Shown piece after piece: positions 9,795-19,373 of a stretch of DNA of 64,000 nucleotides. The translations under genes were made by a program, and so were the position numbers. Source of the stretch: Tilletia caries (taxonomy: Eukaryota > Basidiomycota > Exobasidiomycetes > Tilletiales > Tilletiaceae). The DNA lies in assembly GCA_032718865.1 (NCBI GenBank), contig JALUTQ010000032.1:372001-436000 (forward strand), in the 5' to 3' direction. The notes beneath the pieces were generated by a model. The model searched no databases. It saw only the letters and a list, made by a program, of their open reading frames with translations, and was not told the DNA's origin. Numbering within the stretch: position 1 is the stretch's first letter; each line of letters starts with the position of its first letter.

Positions 9795-11798
9795 ATGCCG
9801 ATTCCTGGCGCCCAACATGACAAGCAAAGATGCTTTGAGGTGTTCAAACATCAAGCATACGACTGGCAAGTCGAGAACATCGTTGCAATCCTTCGCGGCA
9901 GAGATCTGCTCCTCTCGGCGGGAACAGGATCTGGCAAAAGTCTGGTCTTCCAGGCGCCAGCACTCTTTCTGGACGACTCACGCTTCGGCGTGATTGTCTC
10001 CCCCCTCATTTCACTCATCATGGACCAAGCTGCCACCGCAAACGCGCTCGGGATACCCGCAGCCGCGATGACGGGTCAAAGTCTGCAGAAAGATCCCACA
10101 CTTCTGTCCCGGATCGCCAAAGGTCAATACAAACTGATATTTTCTTCTCCAGAACTACTGCTCAACAACTCCACTTGGCTTGCTCTGTATCGATCTGGAC
10201 AACTCGACAAAAAGATCTCGTATATTGCCGTCGACGAAGCTCACTGTATCCACACATGGGGCTCAAGCGGATTCCGGATGGACTTCTCCAACCTTGGCAA
10301 TCTGCGCGTGATGTTTGCCCATGCGCCTATAGCAGCGGTGTCTGCGACGTTTTCCGCTGAGGTGTGCGCTAGCGTCTATGCCACGCTCCGGTTCGACAAA
10401 ACAACGTTGAAGGTGGACCGACGGCCACTTGATCGACCTACCTTGAGCATTGCTTGTGCATCGTTTGCATTTCCAGTGGCATCCATGAAGGATCTCCTTT
10501 TTTTGCTCCAAGATCGAAACGGCGGCCTCCTGGAGTCGGCAGACGACATTCCACAAGCCATCGTCTTCGTCAACAGCCAGGCACAGACTGTGAACGTTGC
10601 CGAGTTCTTATCTGCTGCAATAGAACGTGTTTATGGTCATCCCGGCAGCGGTACTCGCATGGTGCGAAGAGTCGTCAGCTATCACTCACGTACGGACGAA
10701 ACCACTGCAACAGGCATCCTTCCCTCTCTGCGTGCCGGTGCATTGAAGATCATAGTTGCTACCGACGTATTTGGGATGGGAATAGACGTAGGTTCTATTC
10801 AGCGAGTGGTACAATTCGGTTTGCCGGTAAAACCGACACAGCAGCTCACCATTGAAACCGTTGTCCAACGTGTAGGCCGAGCGGGTCGTTCCAAAGGAGC
10901 GCGTGCCCTAGGGCTCGTCTTGCTCCCCGCGTGGTGCTTTACCGACGGCGAACCACAGGAAAGACAAGCAGAAGAGCGTCAGCAACGTCGTTCGGCAGGA
11001 CCAGCTCATGGGAAGACTAAGGCTCACCTGGAGGCGGAGCAGAGACGCGCCAGACTGCAACCAGCGTTTTCCGACTTCACCTCTACAAAGACATGCTTGC
11101 GACGATGGCTTGTCACATTTTTTCAAGCGCCGGACGTCCTAGACGAGCATTGCGGGAGCTGTGGAAGCTGTTGGGCGTTGGAAGGGTCACAAAGAGAGTG
11201 GACGGTCAACAATAAGCTTCTTCCCCCTCCCTCACCTCCTTCCGCAAAGGTCCGACACTTACCGAAACGTGTCTCCGCCCAGGTTGCTTCCAAACTCGTC
11301 GACATGAGGCGTACAGCCTTCATCTCCCTCCCCTCGGGATCCATGGCTCTTCCCACGATGCTATTCCCTGACTCAAAGATAGCCGAGATCGCAAAAGGAT
11401 GGCGTCAGTACGGAACGCCTGGCGCGGGTTCTTTGCATCGCGCGCTCGGGAGCCCTCACCTCTCATTTGCCTTGATCCGTACGTGGCATCGCACCCTTGC
11501 TCTTCTTGCTGTGGCAGAGGAACAGAAGGTGAAGAAGGAGAGACGGGATGCAAGCAGAGTTGCGAGTCAGCAACGACGCCGACACCTTGGTTCTCATTCT
11601 GAGACTGAGAACCACTCACATGAACCACTTGCTCCCATAGCTTCCGGAAGCTACTCGCTTCCCTCATCGACTTCGTCACCCCTTTCCTCCATAGCTGCTG
11701 TTCCTCTTCCTCTCGGCCTATCACAAGCCCCGAACCTGCCTGCGCCCCCGTCGTCAAAGGGGGACATCATACTCTCATGTTCTGTGCCGCGCAGGTGA
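9795..11798 (+). CDS. RecQ-like DEAH DNA helicase (element-borne)
   Basis: 667-residue single-exon ATP-dependent 3'-5' helicase of the RecQ type. Motifs in order: Q-motif-like FKHQAYDWQ (~17-25), Walker A SAGTGSGKS (41-49), VSPLISLIMDQ (68-78), Walker B VDEAHCIHTWG (146-156, the RecQ-specific DEAHC), SATF (183-186), VATDVFGMGID (321-331) and QRVGRAGR (358-365). Cysteines at 434, 453, 456 and 459 (CLRRW...CGSCGSC) fit the RecQ zinc-binding subdomain. No HRDC domain; the last ~190 residues are low complexity. It sits 26 bp inside the inner edge of the left inverted repeat and converges on the DUF6589 gene, so it is probably cargo or part of the transposition machinery rather than the cell's own BLM/SGS1-type helicase. 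Confidence 0.88.
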   Translation: MPIPGAQHDKQRCFEVFKHQAYDWQVENIVAILRGRDLLLSAGTGSGKSLVFQAPALFLDDSRFGVIVSPLISLIMDQAATANALGIPAAAMTGQSLQKDPTLLSRIAKGQYKLIFSSPELLLNNSTWLALYRSGQLDKKISYIAVDEAHCIHTWGSSGFRMDFSNLGNLRVMFAHAPIAAVSATFSAEVCASVYATLRFDKTTLKVDRRPLDRPTLSIACASFAFPVASMKDLLFLLQDRNGGLLESADDIPQAIVFVNSQAQTVNVAEFLSAAIERVYGHPGSGTRMVRRVVSYHSRTDETTATGILPSLRAGALKIIVATDVFGMGIDVGSIQRVVQFGLPVKPTQQLTIETVVQRVGRAGRSKGARALGLVLLPAWCFTDGEPQERQAEERQQRRSAGPAHGKTKAHLEAEQRRARLQPAFSDFTSTKTCLRRWLVTFFQAPDVLDEHCGSCGSCWALEGSQREWTVNNKLLPPPSPPSAKVRHLPKRVSAQVASKLVDMRRTAFISLPSGSMALPTMLFPDSKIAEIAKGWRQYGTPGAGSLHRALGSPHLSFALIRTWHRTLALLAVAEEQKVKKERRDASRVASQQRRRHLGSHSETENHSHEPLAPIASGSYSLPSSTSSPLSSIAAVPLPLGLSQAPNLPAPPSSKGDIILSCSVPRR

Positions 11799-11993
11799 TG
11801 GATCGCTTGCCGCTTGGCAACGTGGCAATGCCAACAAAGAGCACCACCGTTATTGGCTAGACTTTATGTGTACAAGGGGAAACAATGTATCTGGGTCAGC
11901 GTTCCAATGCTACGACTACGCGACTTGATTACTGAGCCTGTAGAGTGAAGGTAGATGCGGGGAGTGGAATAAGGATTGAAAACGCACCTCGAC

Positions 11994-14900
11994 TCAGTCA
12001 CCATGTCCTTCCTCTTGGCCCTCTTCTCCGTCTTCATCTCTCGTCCAGATTGGAGCAAGCTCTTGGTCGTCATACAGCTCGTCATCGTTGGTCTCGAGGA
12101 ACGGGGTGTCGCCTTGATGCGCTTGGCGGAGACGCTTGTGGACTTGGATCGCGTCATGTACCCGCTCCCATCCCTGCGCAGTGAGGTTCATTGGCTCGAC
12201 GACATTGGCAGACTCAGAGAAACAATCCATCACATGTCGCGCCGCAAGGAGAACATCGGCCTTTAGAGACACAGCAGAATGTGCTGTTGGAGGTTTGGAA
12301 GCAGAGAAGAAACCCTCAACCGCGCGTTGGATGGGTGCAAAGGCTGGGATGTTGGCGCTTACCGCCTGCTCGATGAAGTCGGGCTTTGGAAAGGCTCTGG
12401 AGCTGTATTGAACCTTCTCCATTCGATTGTGCTCCTCCTGCACATGATCCACTTCTCTCCAGTGTCCCTCCCGTCCACTTGGATTCACCAGCCAATTCCC
12501 AATCACCATCTCTCTTAGCTCGGCAGACCACTCGTGCTTCAGACCGGCCTGCACTCGGATGAGGGCCCTGCCGTAGTGCATCGTTGTCGACGACGCTTGG
12601 AACTGCACCGTCCAGTGATCGAGCACGTCAAGAACACGGCCAATGTCACCGTCGCGCTTGGCAGCGTGGTGCTCCTCAAACGCGCAAAGGTCGCTGACGA
12701 GCATCAGAACACTGCGCCTCGATGTCTGTTCCTCCTCCGCGATGTTGGCGGGGATGAGCTGCTTGCTGACGTCCTCAATCGCAGTCGATATGTCGATCCA
12801 AGACTTGATAGAGAGCTGATCGATAGCGTGGATCTTCAGCTGACTGAGAAGGAGTCCGAGCAAAAGTCCCTGTCGAACTGCATCCGCGAAACGCTCACAG
12901 TCGTGAAAGTTCTTCACGTCCTTGGAGACCCGCTTGTGCTTGAGAACCTTGACCGCCAGCTCTTGGAGGGATGGCCAATGAGCGCTGAATATCATTCGCA
13001 GCGCGGCCATCCTGGCATGAAACAGGTGTGGAACGAGAACGAGGAAGCGCAAACCATCATACGCTGAGGCTGCGTGGGATCGAAGCTTCTGCGCCCCCAA
13101 GAGAAGATTGACGGTGCCGAGATCACCACCATGGATGCACATGCGGTTGTCGAAATAGGCAGGCTCGAGTTGAAGCATCTTGTCGTAGACGAAGTCGAGA
13201 TAGTCAATGTTGCCGTCTATAGTGCCCTCGTCGATCTGTGTTGTAGGAAGAGCGTGTCTCTTTGACCGTCGCAAGGGGAGAGCGTTGATCGCATCGATGG
13301 TGTATTCTGTGCTGCGATCGCTGATGAGGCGGAACGCAGCTTTGATCGGCCTCAGATCATCGGCGGCAACTTGGTTGAGGACGCCGGCCAACTGGGACAG
13401 TCGGACCTGCGTCCAGTGTTCGTGGCTCCCGGGACGGACAAGATCCCCTGCGCTCAGCTTCGTGCCCTCCATGCGCCTGATGTCCGTGCTCGTGACCTTA
13501 TACACCCTATCCAGCTCCCACACTGAGCCACTGGGGACCTTGACATAGTTGTCTCGGTTGGCCGCAGATTGGTCTCCAGCGGTCGCAGGGAACTGGCAGT
13601 TGTCGTAACAGACCATGAAGTTGATAGTCCCTGGATCCGTGTCCTTGACTAACTGACGAACCGCTAGCAGACGGGACGTCGACAGCTCGCGGAGGTGACG
13701 CGTGGTTTGCATGTGGGAGATTGATAGGGCCGCAGCGTTCAAGACCGTGTAAACTCGCTTTGGCAGACCGGAGGCGTATGCCCAAAGACCAACGAGCGTT
13801 TGAAATCGATTGAATTTCCGATTCCTCCATGCCTTTAGCTGCAGAAGGACGAGGGAAGGCTGGAAATCGTTCGACTTGCAGCAGTGAGAGAGGAGATTAT
13901 GCAGGCGTGGGCATTTTGTTCTCGTCGTGGTCATGATGCTGCTGAGGTTCAAGGATTGTAGATCCGCATTGGTGCAGTTGAGAACGTCTACGGAGACAAT
14001 CTTGTCATCGTCAAGGTTTGCAAGCTCGTCATCAGCGATGCTTTTGGCTCGGCCGATCACCCAATCCCGGAGAAAGTCTCTCTCATGCGCCTCCGCTATG
14101 CTCCACAATCGATCGAGGACAGGGAGCGCCTTGCGTTTTCGGCAAAAGAGTCTCGCACTTGATTGGCAATGTTGAATGGTCAGGTATTCGATGAAAAAGT
14201 CGCCGATGGTGTCGAAGCCATTGAGCTTGATGGTCTCAAGGCAGGCTTGCATGCGTTGCTCGCGAGCGGGAAGAGGCTGCGCGGGTATCGATGCAGAAGG
14301 GGGGAGAGGTGAAGGCGACCCGAGCGCACACGGAACCGCAGCAGACGGTTGTGGCGGAGAAGGCGACAATGCGCGCGCACGAGATCCCAGCGCAGATGAC
14401 GGCGGAGAGGGTCGAGATGATGCGCGCGCAAGCGAAGCTGGTGCAGAGATGAAGGAAGGCGAGGGGCACAGAGCAGATGAGAGCGGTGCAGCTGGTGGTG
14501 GCAATGCGCGAGCACGGGATCCTGCCGCAGACGACGACGGAAGTGCTGTGGATGGCGACGGCTGAGGTGGAAACGATGTGCGCATACCGGGCCGTAATGA
14601 TGACAGCAGTGACGTGGGCGATGCGACTGCACGGCGGTGCAAGGTTGATAGCGGCGCCGGAGATGATGCACGCGCACGAGAGTCTGCTGTGCCTGACGAT
14701 GGCAGAGGCGGAGATGATACGCGCGCACGGTGGCGCGGTGCTGATGGCGGTGGCGGAGATGATGCGCTCGTTGCCGTTGCCGTTGCCGGTGGCGGAGGTG
14801 GAAATGGTGAGCGCCTTCCGAGACGTGATGCGGACGGTAGCGGGTGAGGTGAAGATGGTGCGAGCACAGGTGTGGACGATGCTGGCGACGGTGGCAGCAA

Positions 14901-15305
14901 CGGGGACGATGCGTGTGCACGGCGCCGCATTGTTGATTGTGGCAGCGGGGATGGACGTGGACCAGATGACGGCAGCGCAGGAGGTGGTGGTGCGCATGCA
15001 CGGTGTAGCGGTGTGAATGGCGGCTGCGGAGGTGTGGATGATGCTGCCGAGTCAAAGCCCGACAATCGACCAGCTCTGGGTGCCGACACAGAAGAAGGAG
15101 TGCGCGCCAAAGGTGTCAGAGCAGGACGCCCACGAAGTTGCGTGCTTGCGTCGGCTGCTGCTGTCGCTGCAGACAGCCGACGTATTGACACCAGCTCCGA
15201 GATCGAGGCTGTGAACGATTCCGACGGAGTATACATAGACGACGAGGTTCGCACGCGCTTTGTAGATCCCTCCTCATTCTCGGAGGACTTGCGGTGTCGA
15301 CTCAT
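11994..15305 (-). CDS. DUF6589-domain protein, putative transposase of the RecQ-bearing element
   Basis: 1103 residues from the ATG at 15305 (frame stays open upstream to ~15422, without a better start). Residues ~25-340 are Ser/Pro/Ala-rich low complexity; the rest is a helical globular region resembling the basidiomycete DUF6589 family: MVCYDNCQFP, CIHGGDLGTVNLLLGAQKLR and a FLVLVPHLFHARMAALRMIF block in the same order as in that family (YDN..., GDqgT..., P-x-LFH). The two conserved Asp in those motifs could belong to an RNase H-like DDE centre, which is inference. The C-terminus is acidic (DEDGEEGQEEGHGD). It lies between the element's inverted repeats opposite the helicase. Opposite-strand reading frames across the low-complexity part are by-products of composition. 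Confidence 0.75.
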   Translation of the reverse strand: MSRHRKSSENEEGSTKRVRTSSSMYTPSESFTASISELVSIRRLSAATAAADASTQLRGRPALTPLARTPSSVSAPRAGRLSGFDSAASSTPPQPPFTPLHRACAPPPPALPSSGPRPSPLPQSTMRRRAHASSPLLPPSPASSTPVLAPSSPHPLPSASRLGRRSPFPPPPPATATATSASSPPPPSAPRHRARVSSPPLPSSGTADSRARASSPAPLSTLHRRAVASPTSLLSSLRPGMRTSFPPQPSPSTALPSSSAAGSRARALPPPAAPLSSALCPSPSFISAPASLARASSRPSPPSSALGSRARALSPSPPQPSAAVPCALGSPSPLPPSASIPAQPLPAREQRMQACLETIKLNGFDTIGDFFIEYLTIQHCQSSARLFCRKRKALPVLDRLWSIAEAHERDFLRDWVIGRAKSIADDELANLDDDKIVSVDVLNCTNADLQSLNLSSIMTTTRTKCPRLHNLLSHCCKSNDFQPSLVLLQLKAWRNRKFNRFQTLVGLWAYASGLPKRVYTVLNAAALSISHMQTTRHLRELSTSRLLAVRQLVKDTDPGTINFMVCYDNCQFPATAGDQSAANRDNYVKVPSGSVWELDRVYKVTSTDIRRMEGTKLSAGDLVRPGSHEHWTQVRLSQLAGVLNQVAADDLRPIKAAFRLISDRSTEYTIDAINALPLRRSKRHALPTTQIDEGTIDGNIDYLDFVYDKMLQLEPAYFDNRMCIHGGDLGTVNLLLGAQKLRSHAASAYDGLRFLVLVPHLFHARMAALRMIFSAHWPSLQELAVKVLKHKRVSKDVKNFHDCERFADAVRQGLLLGLLLSQLKIHAIDQLSIKSWIDISTAIEDVSKQLIPANIAEEEQTSRRSVLMLVSDLCAFEEHHAAKRDGDIGRVLDVLDHWTVQFQASSTTMHYGRALIRVQAGLKHEWSAELREMVIGNWLVNPSGREGHWREVDHVQEEHNRMEKVQYSSRAFPKPDFIEQAVSANIPAFAPIQRAVEGFFSASKPPTAHSAVSLKADVLLAARHVMDCFSESANVVEPMNLTAQGWERVHDAIQVHKRLRQAHQGDTPFLETNDDELYDDQELAPIWTRDEDGEEGQEEGHGD

Positions 15306-16564
15306 AAGTTTGGACTGAATAGAAATGGCCCCTAGACATATTAGCAACAGTAGGATACCGGGACACGACGGGGTAGCCACTATATGCATTGACGACATAC
15401 TCACAAAGTCACAATATATCACACTGAAAAATCGTATAAGAGCCCCGTCACGTTTGGTAAGCGCGACGACAGAAGCTGAAAGCCTGAAAGCAAAGGCGAG
15501 GTGGAATTAGTAAATGTACATGGATATTGATGCAGTAATTATTCCGCATCACTCACTGCTTCCGTCTGAATTCTGACTCTGAGATCGGAAATTCTGACCG
15601 AAGGTCGAGCCCGGGCGACGTGACTGGGACAAAAGCGCCGACCAGAGAGGTGTCTGCCAAACAACGTCTCACCGCTCACGGTGCACCTCACTCCGGCACC
15701 AGCAGTCCAGCACGCAGCAATCAGATTTAATAGATCACTCGTCACTGGAGAATGAACAGAGGAGAAATGGCTTGTCAGTGACACGACCAGCAGGGAATAG
15801 CAAACAGCAGAAAACGAGAAAAGCCAACCCTGAAAGCGAAATTGGAATGAGGATAGTACTGACCAGTCTCCAGTTACGACGCAAATCCACCTCTCCTTAA
15901 CCCTTGCGCCGTGCTGTCGGCGGTACCTGATGCTGCGGTCTGGATAGATTGAAAATGAAGAAAGATTTGGTGTCAGAACAAGGCTACAAGGTGGAGGAAT
16001 CAGCAGACAGCAGGTGGGAGAAGATGGAGATACATACCGGTGTTGTTCACAGTCTGACTCCAGATATCTGATGACTGGCGACTGCTCCTGCCGCCTGCCT
16101 GCTTGATGAGTGATGTTGCCTGAGCCTCAAGATGAGGAGAGATTGAGCAGTGAGCTGCGCCGGTCGAGGCGAGGAGTGAGGAGCCGGCGGGGAGTAGAAC
16201 GCAGGGACGAGAGAGCAGGAAGCAGTCGGCGGGATCGGCAGACTTGAGGCAAAGACCGGATGAGGTTGCAACTGCGAGCAGCGAGACTGTATGCGCGCGA
16301 AGAGTAGCAAAGGTGAAAGAGGACAAAGCAGTGAGAAGATGTGGTCAAGCAAGGGGGCAGGGGCAAGCAACGAGCAGCAAGACGGAACTCACGGAGCAGT
16401 CAGCAGAGCTGGAGGCTGGAGCTGAAGCTGAGCGAGCCAAGGACTTGTGTGGATCGATGTGGTGAATGCCTTGCTTGGTGAGGATGGATGGTGGTGCGGT
16501 GTCCATCTACTAATGGAGATTTGCTCGGAGCTGCTCCCAGCCAAACAAGTAGTAGAATCCGGCT
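15306..16564. other. Non-coding interior of RecQ/DUF6589 element
   Basis: No supported gene. Several short minus-strand frames exist without recognisable domains. This is the upstream side of the DUF6589 gene and probably holds its promoter and leader; a GTGAGTATGTC donor-like sequence near 15400 on the minus strand could mark a 5' non-coding intron. Confidence 0.45.
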
Positions 16565-16705
16565 GTACTAGGAGATTGCTCTTAGTGTACTAATGAGTAC
16601 GTTCCCAGCCCCTCCTGAGGAGGCTCAGAGACTGAAAGTCGGGCGACCGGTCCGCAACAGGCGAATGAATTTCATATGTTAGCACGTGGCCTCAGTGCAG
16701 GGGCT

Positions 16706-17148
16706 AAGGATCTTCCCGGAGTAGGCCCCGGAGCAGCATTCCCCGGAGCTCCGCGGACTCCGGGGAACGCTCTGCACGGGTACGGAGCACGGAGCGAGAT
16801 TTGAGCGTTTTTTACTAGCTTTAGATTTGCGGAGTTACTCCGCGAAGGTATGGCTGCAACTCCCTGGAGCACGGAGTGAGTTTGCTTGCATTGTCAAAAA
16901 AGCCCCGGAGTACGGAGCAGACCCCGGAGTCCGACGGACTCCGGGGATGGCAAAGTGGGTCACGTGATGGCCAAAATTGAGTCACGTGACCGGATTTTGA
17001 GGGATTTCTCGGCCGAATCAGGTCGAAATAGTGTGTATTTCAGCTTTTTGGGGGCAGTAAGCCCTTGGAAAGGAATGATATAGACTTTTAAAGCTGCGAT
17101 TCAACTATTTTGATGAGATTTGACCTTCTCCTGAGCCCATGTTGGACC
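16706..17148. mobile_element. 443-bp insertion within the right inverted repeat
   Basis: Splits the right terminal repeat: the 7-mer AGGGGCT occurs on both sides (16699-16705 and 17149-17155), while the left terminal repeat has the corresponding sequence once (9627-9633, AGCCCCT). The insert is rich in CCCCGGAGT/ACTCCGGGG palindromes and lacks clear terminal inverted repeats or coding capacity, so its class is unknown. Confidence 0.7.
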
Positions 17149-17696
17149 AGGGGCTGGGTACGAGCCTAGTGGCCGATAGGCCACACTCAACTTTTACTCG
17201 TTATACTAGGGCATTTCGCCAGTGAAGGGTCAAAGTGAAAGTAAAGTAAAAGTACTTTGGACTTTGTGTGAACCGTTGAGCAGGCGTCGGCTTTTAGGCG
17301 TTTAGACGTGTTTCAGTCTGCCGACACGCATAGATCTGCGCTTTGCCAGAAAAAGTGCCGTCCACCGCACATTGCGACACTTCGAAGTGTTTGTGTGCAC
17401 CGACTTCGACTCCTTGCTCCTCATCTCCCCACGACTCCTCAGCGCCCACGACTCCTTACCGCTCATGACTTCCAGGCATCTGCCAGATTGATCATCGCCA
17501 GCAAGCCGGCAATCATCAAGCTCGAGGAGGCGACGGCCGATGGGATACCAGACACCCGGTTCGGTCAGGGATAAGACGTGGACATGTGGTACGTTCTTTC
17601 CGCAATCCCCTCCTACAAGCTCCATTCTCTTCCATTATTCTTCTCACTCCGTTTGCTCAAATCTACTCTTCCACTCTCTCCAAATCCATCTTCATT

Positions 17697-19067
17697 ATGG
17701 CTTCAACTCGTCACAGAACAGGGGCTAGCAAGTCGTATCCGCTCGTTCTCTCGTCCTCGTCCGAGGCCGCTACCTCTCCCGCCCTCAGCCAAGTCTCGGA
17801 CTCTTCTCTTCCCGTCTCGATCTCCGAGTCCGTTCGCGAGCCCTGGACAACGCATCAGATGGTCGCCCTTGTCGACTTTCTCAAGGACAGCATTCCCCAT
17901 CAGGTGATGTTCCTTCCCGGGCACAACCGCGGTCACCCCATCAAGGGCAGTCACATGCAAGGCGCGACGATGATCCGGGCCCTGCGCTCTCATGTCTTCC
18001 CGGAAGGCACCAACAAGACGGTCGACGGAATCAAGGCAAAGATCTCCGCCATGGTGAAGAAGTACCGGCAGCATCTCACGGCTATGAGCCAGACGGGTCA
18101 AGGCCTTCTTTTGGACGAAATGTACGACGGACCGGTCAAGACCGCTCGCGAGCAGCTGCTGGAGGAGTATCCCTGGTGGGAAACGATGCACATCATGATG
18201 CGCGACCGCGCTTCCTCGGATCCCTCCACCGTTGTCACAGGAGCCGGAGAAATCAGCACCACCACGGGTTCGGCTAGTACCAGCGTCGAGAGCCAAGGCG
18301 AGGGCGAGGACGAGGCGGTTGGTCTCGGTCTCCGATCACAGACATCGGGAAGGGGTCGAAAGCGCGCTTTTGATTTCGACGAGGACGACAGGAACGACGC
18401 ATTCAGTGAAGACGACTCTGAAGACGGACAGACCAACACATCTACGCCGCGGGCCTCCGGATCACGATTGCCTCAGCGACTCTACATCCCCGGAAAGGGT
18501 CCCTTGCCCACCCTCGGTCGCCTCGCCAACGCAACCAGTACGGATCCGATGAGTAAGGGGTCCGTCCAGAAGGAAGCCGGCGACAGTACGTCCCCGACCG
18601 CAAGAATGGATAAAGGGAAGGCCAAGGTGGTCGAACGTCTGCATCCTGTCCCGGTCAAGCTCGAGAGTGCGCCCAAACCCAAGCCGACCCACAAGCACGC
18701 CCGGTCCAGCGTAGTCGACGGAGCCCTCGACGAATTTGGACGCACGCTCGCAGAAGAACGACAGCAGCGCGCCCATGCTCAAGCCCTGGTTGCTTCCGAG
18801 CGAGAGCAGACGAAACGGCTCAAGATCGAGCTTCAGGCGCAGAACCGCGACAAGGAAAAGGACCTATTCGACTGTCGCCTCAACGCCCAAGCCATCAAGC
18901 TTGAGGCCATCCACAACGACATCCACAACACTGCCCAGGCCGTATCGCAACTGACGAGTAGCATCAACACGTTCATGGGCAAAGTCGACATCGTGACGAT
19001 GGTGCTTCAGCACCTTATGCCCAGCGGATCTTCGGGACGACCTTCTGTGGCTCAAGCTCCTAACTGA
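17697..19067 (+). CDS. Myb/SANT-like DNA-binding protein of Harbinger element 2
   Basis: 456 residues, uninterrupted, from the ATG at 17697. A Myb/SANT-like domain lies at about residues 45-130 (EPWTTHQMVALVDFLKDSI ... IKAKISAMVKKYRQHLTAM). The middle is acidic and Ser-rich and holds basic patches (GRGRKRAFDFDEDD) that could be nuclear localisation signals. The C-terminal ~90 residues (FGRTLAEERQQRAHAQALVA ... LTSSINTFM) are predicted coiled coil, fitting oligomerisation. In Harbinger elements such a protein works with the transposase at the element ends. Convergent with the transposase, 306 bp between stops. Confidence 0.85.
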   Translation: MASTRHRTGASKSYPLVLSSSSEAATSPALSQVSDSSLPVSISESVREPWTTHQMVALVDFLKDSIPHQVMFLPGHNRGHPIKGSHMQGATMIRALRSHVFPEGTNKTVDGIKAKISAMVKKYRQHLTAMSQTGQGLLLDEMYDGPVKTAREQLLEEYPWWETMHIMMRDRASSDPSTVVTGAGEISTTTGSASTSVESQGEGEDEAVGLGLRSQTSGRGRKRAFDFDEDDRNDAFSEDDSEDGQTNTSTPRASGSRLPQRLYIPGKGPLPTLGRLANATSTDPMSKGSVQKEAGDSTSPTARMDKGKAKVVERLHPVPVKLESAPKPKPTHKHARSSVVDGALDEFGRTLAEERQQRAHAQALVASEREQTKRLKIELQAQNRDKEKDLFDCRLNAQAIKLEAIHNDIHNTAQAVSQLTSSINTFMGKVDIVTMVLQHLMPSGSSGRPSVAQAPN

Positions 19068-19373
19068 ATCACTGCAGCATCATCACCATCATTCTAGCCC
19101 ATCGGCCATCGCTGTGTTTACTGCGTCTCTCATTACCCTATCTTCGGACTCCGGATACCACTGTCTCCTCGGGCTTCATGTTCCATCTTCATTCCAGTGA
19201 CCTTCTACGTTCCAGGCTCCAGTGTCCTCAGTTCCTTCACTTTAATTTTCTCATCTCTATGGCCCTCACAATCAACTGCTCTGTTTATTATTAATCGCGT
19301 CCCCAGATGATCGCTGATGCTGATGCGTAAAGTGATGATGTCTGATGCAAGACAGAGTGCGACGGCACGGTCG

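Larger units (their letters stand above)
9612..17169. mobile_element. 7.56-kb DNA transposon carrying RecQ-like helicase and DUF6589 genes
   Basis: Left end TAGGCTCGTACCCAGCCCC at 9612 and its reverse complement at the right (to 17169) are flanked by the same 8-mer TGGCCGAT at 9604-9611 and 17170-17177. The inverted repeat continues inward for about 150 bp (left to ~9768), including GCGGACCGGTCGCCCGA-like and ACTCATTAGTACACTAAGAG blocks; on the right it occupies ~16565-16705 plus 17149-17169, split by a 443-bp insertion. Inside are two convergent genes, a RecQ-like helicase (9795-11798) and a DUF6589 protein (11994-15305). An 8-bp duplication fits hAT or the Zisupton/KDZ group. Assigning DUF6589 as the transposase is inference. 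Confidence 0.85.

Noticed and set aside
9795..11798. Cellular RecQ/BLM helicase or telomere-linked helicase
   Set aside because: No HRDC domain, no telomeric repeats nearby, and it lies inside inverted repeats with an 8-bp target duplication, so an element-borne gene explains it better.
14180..15055. Minus- and plus-strand frames overlapping the DUF6589 N-terminus (up to 291 codons)
   Set aside because: They are His/Arg- or Met/Ala-rich translations of the same GC-rich low-complexity DNA in other registers and show no domain.
11994..15305. Homeodomain mating-type (b-locus) gene pair
   Set aside because: The divergent/convergent layout suggested it, but there is no WFxxxR homeodomain; the motifs are those of DUF6589. 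No homeodomain gene was found in the window.
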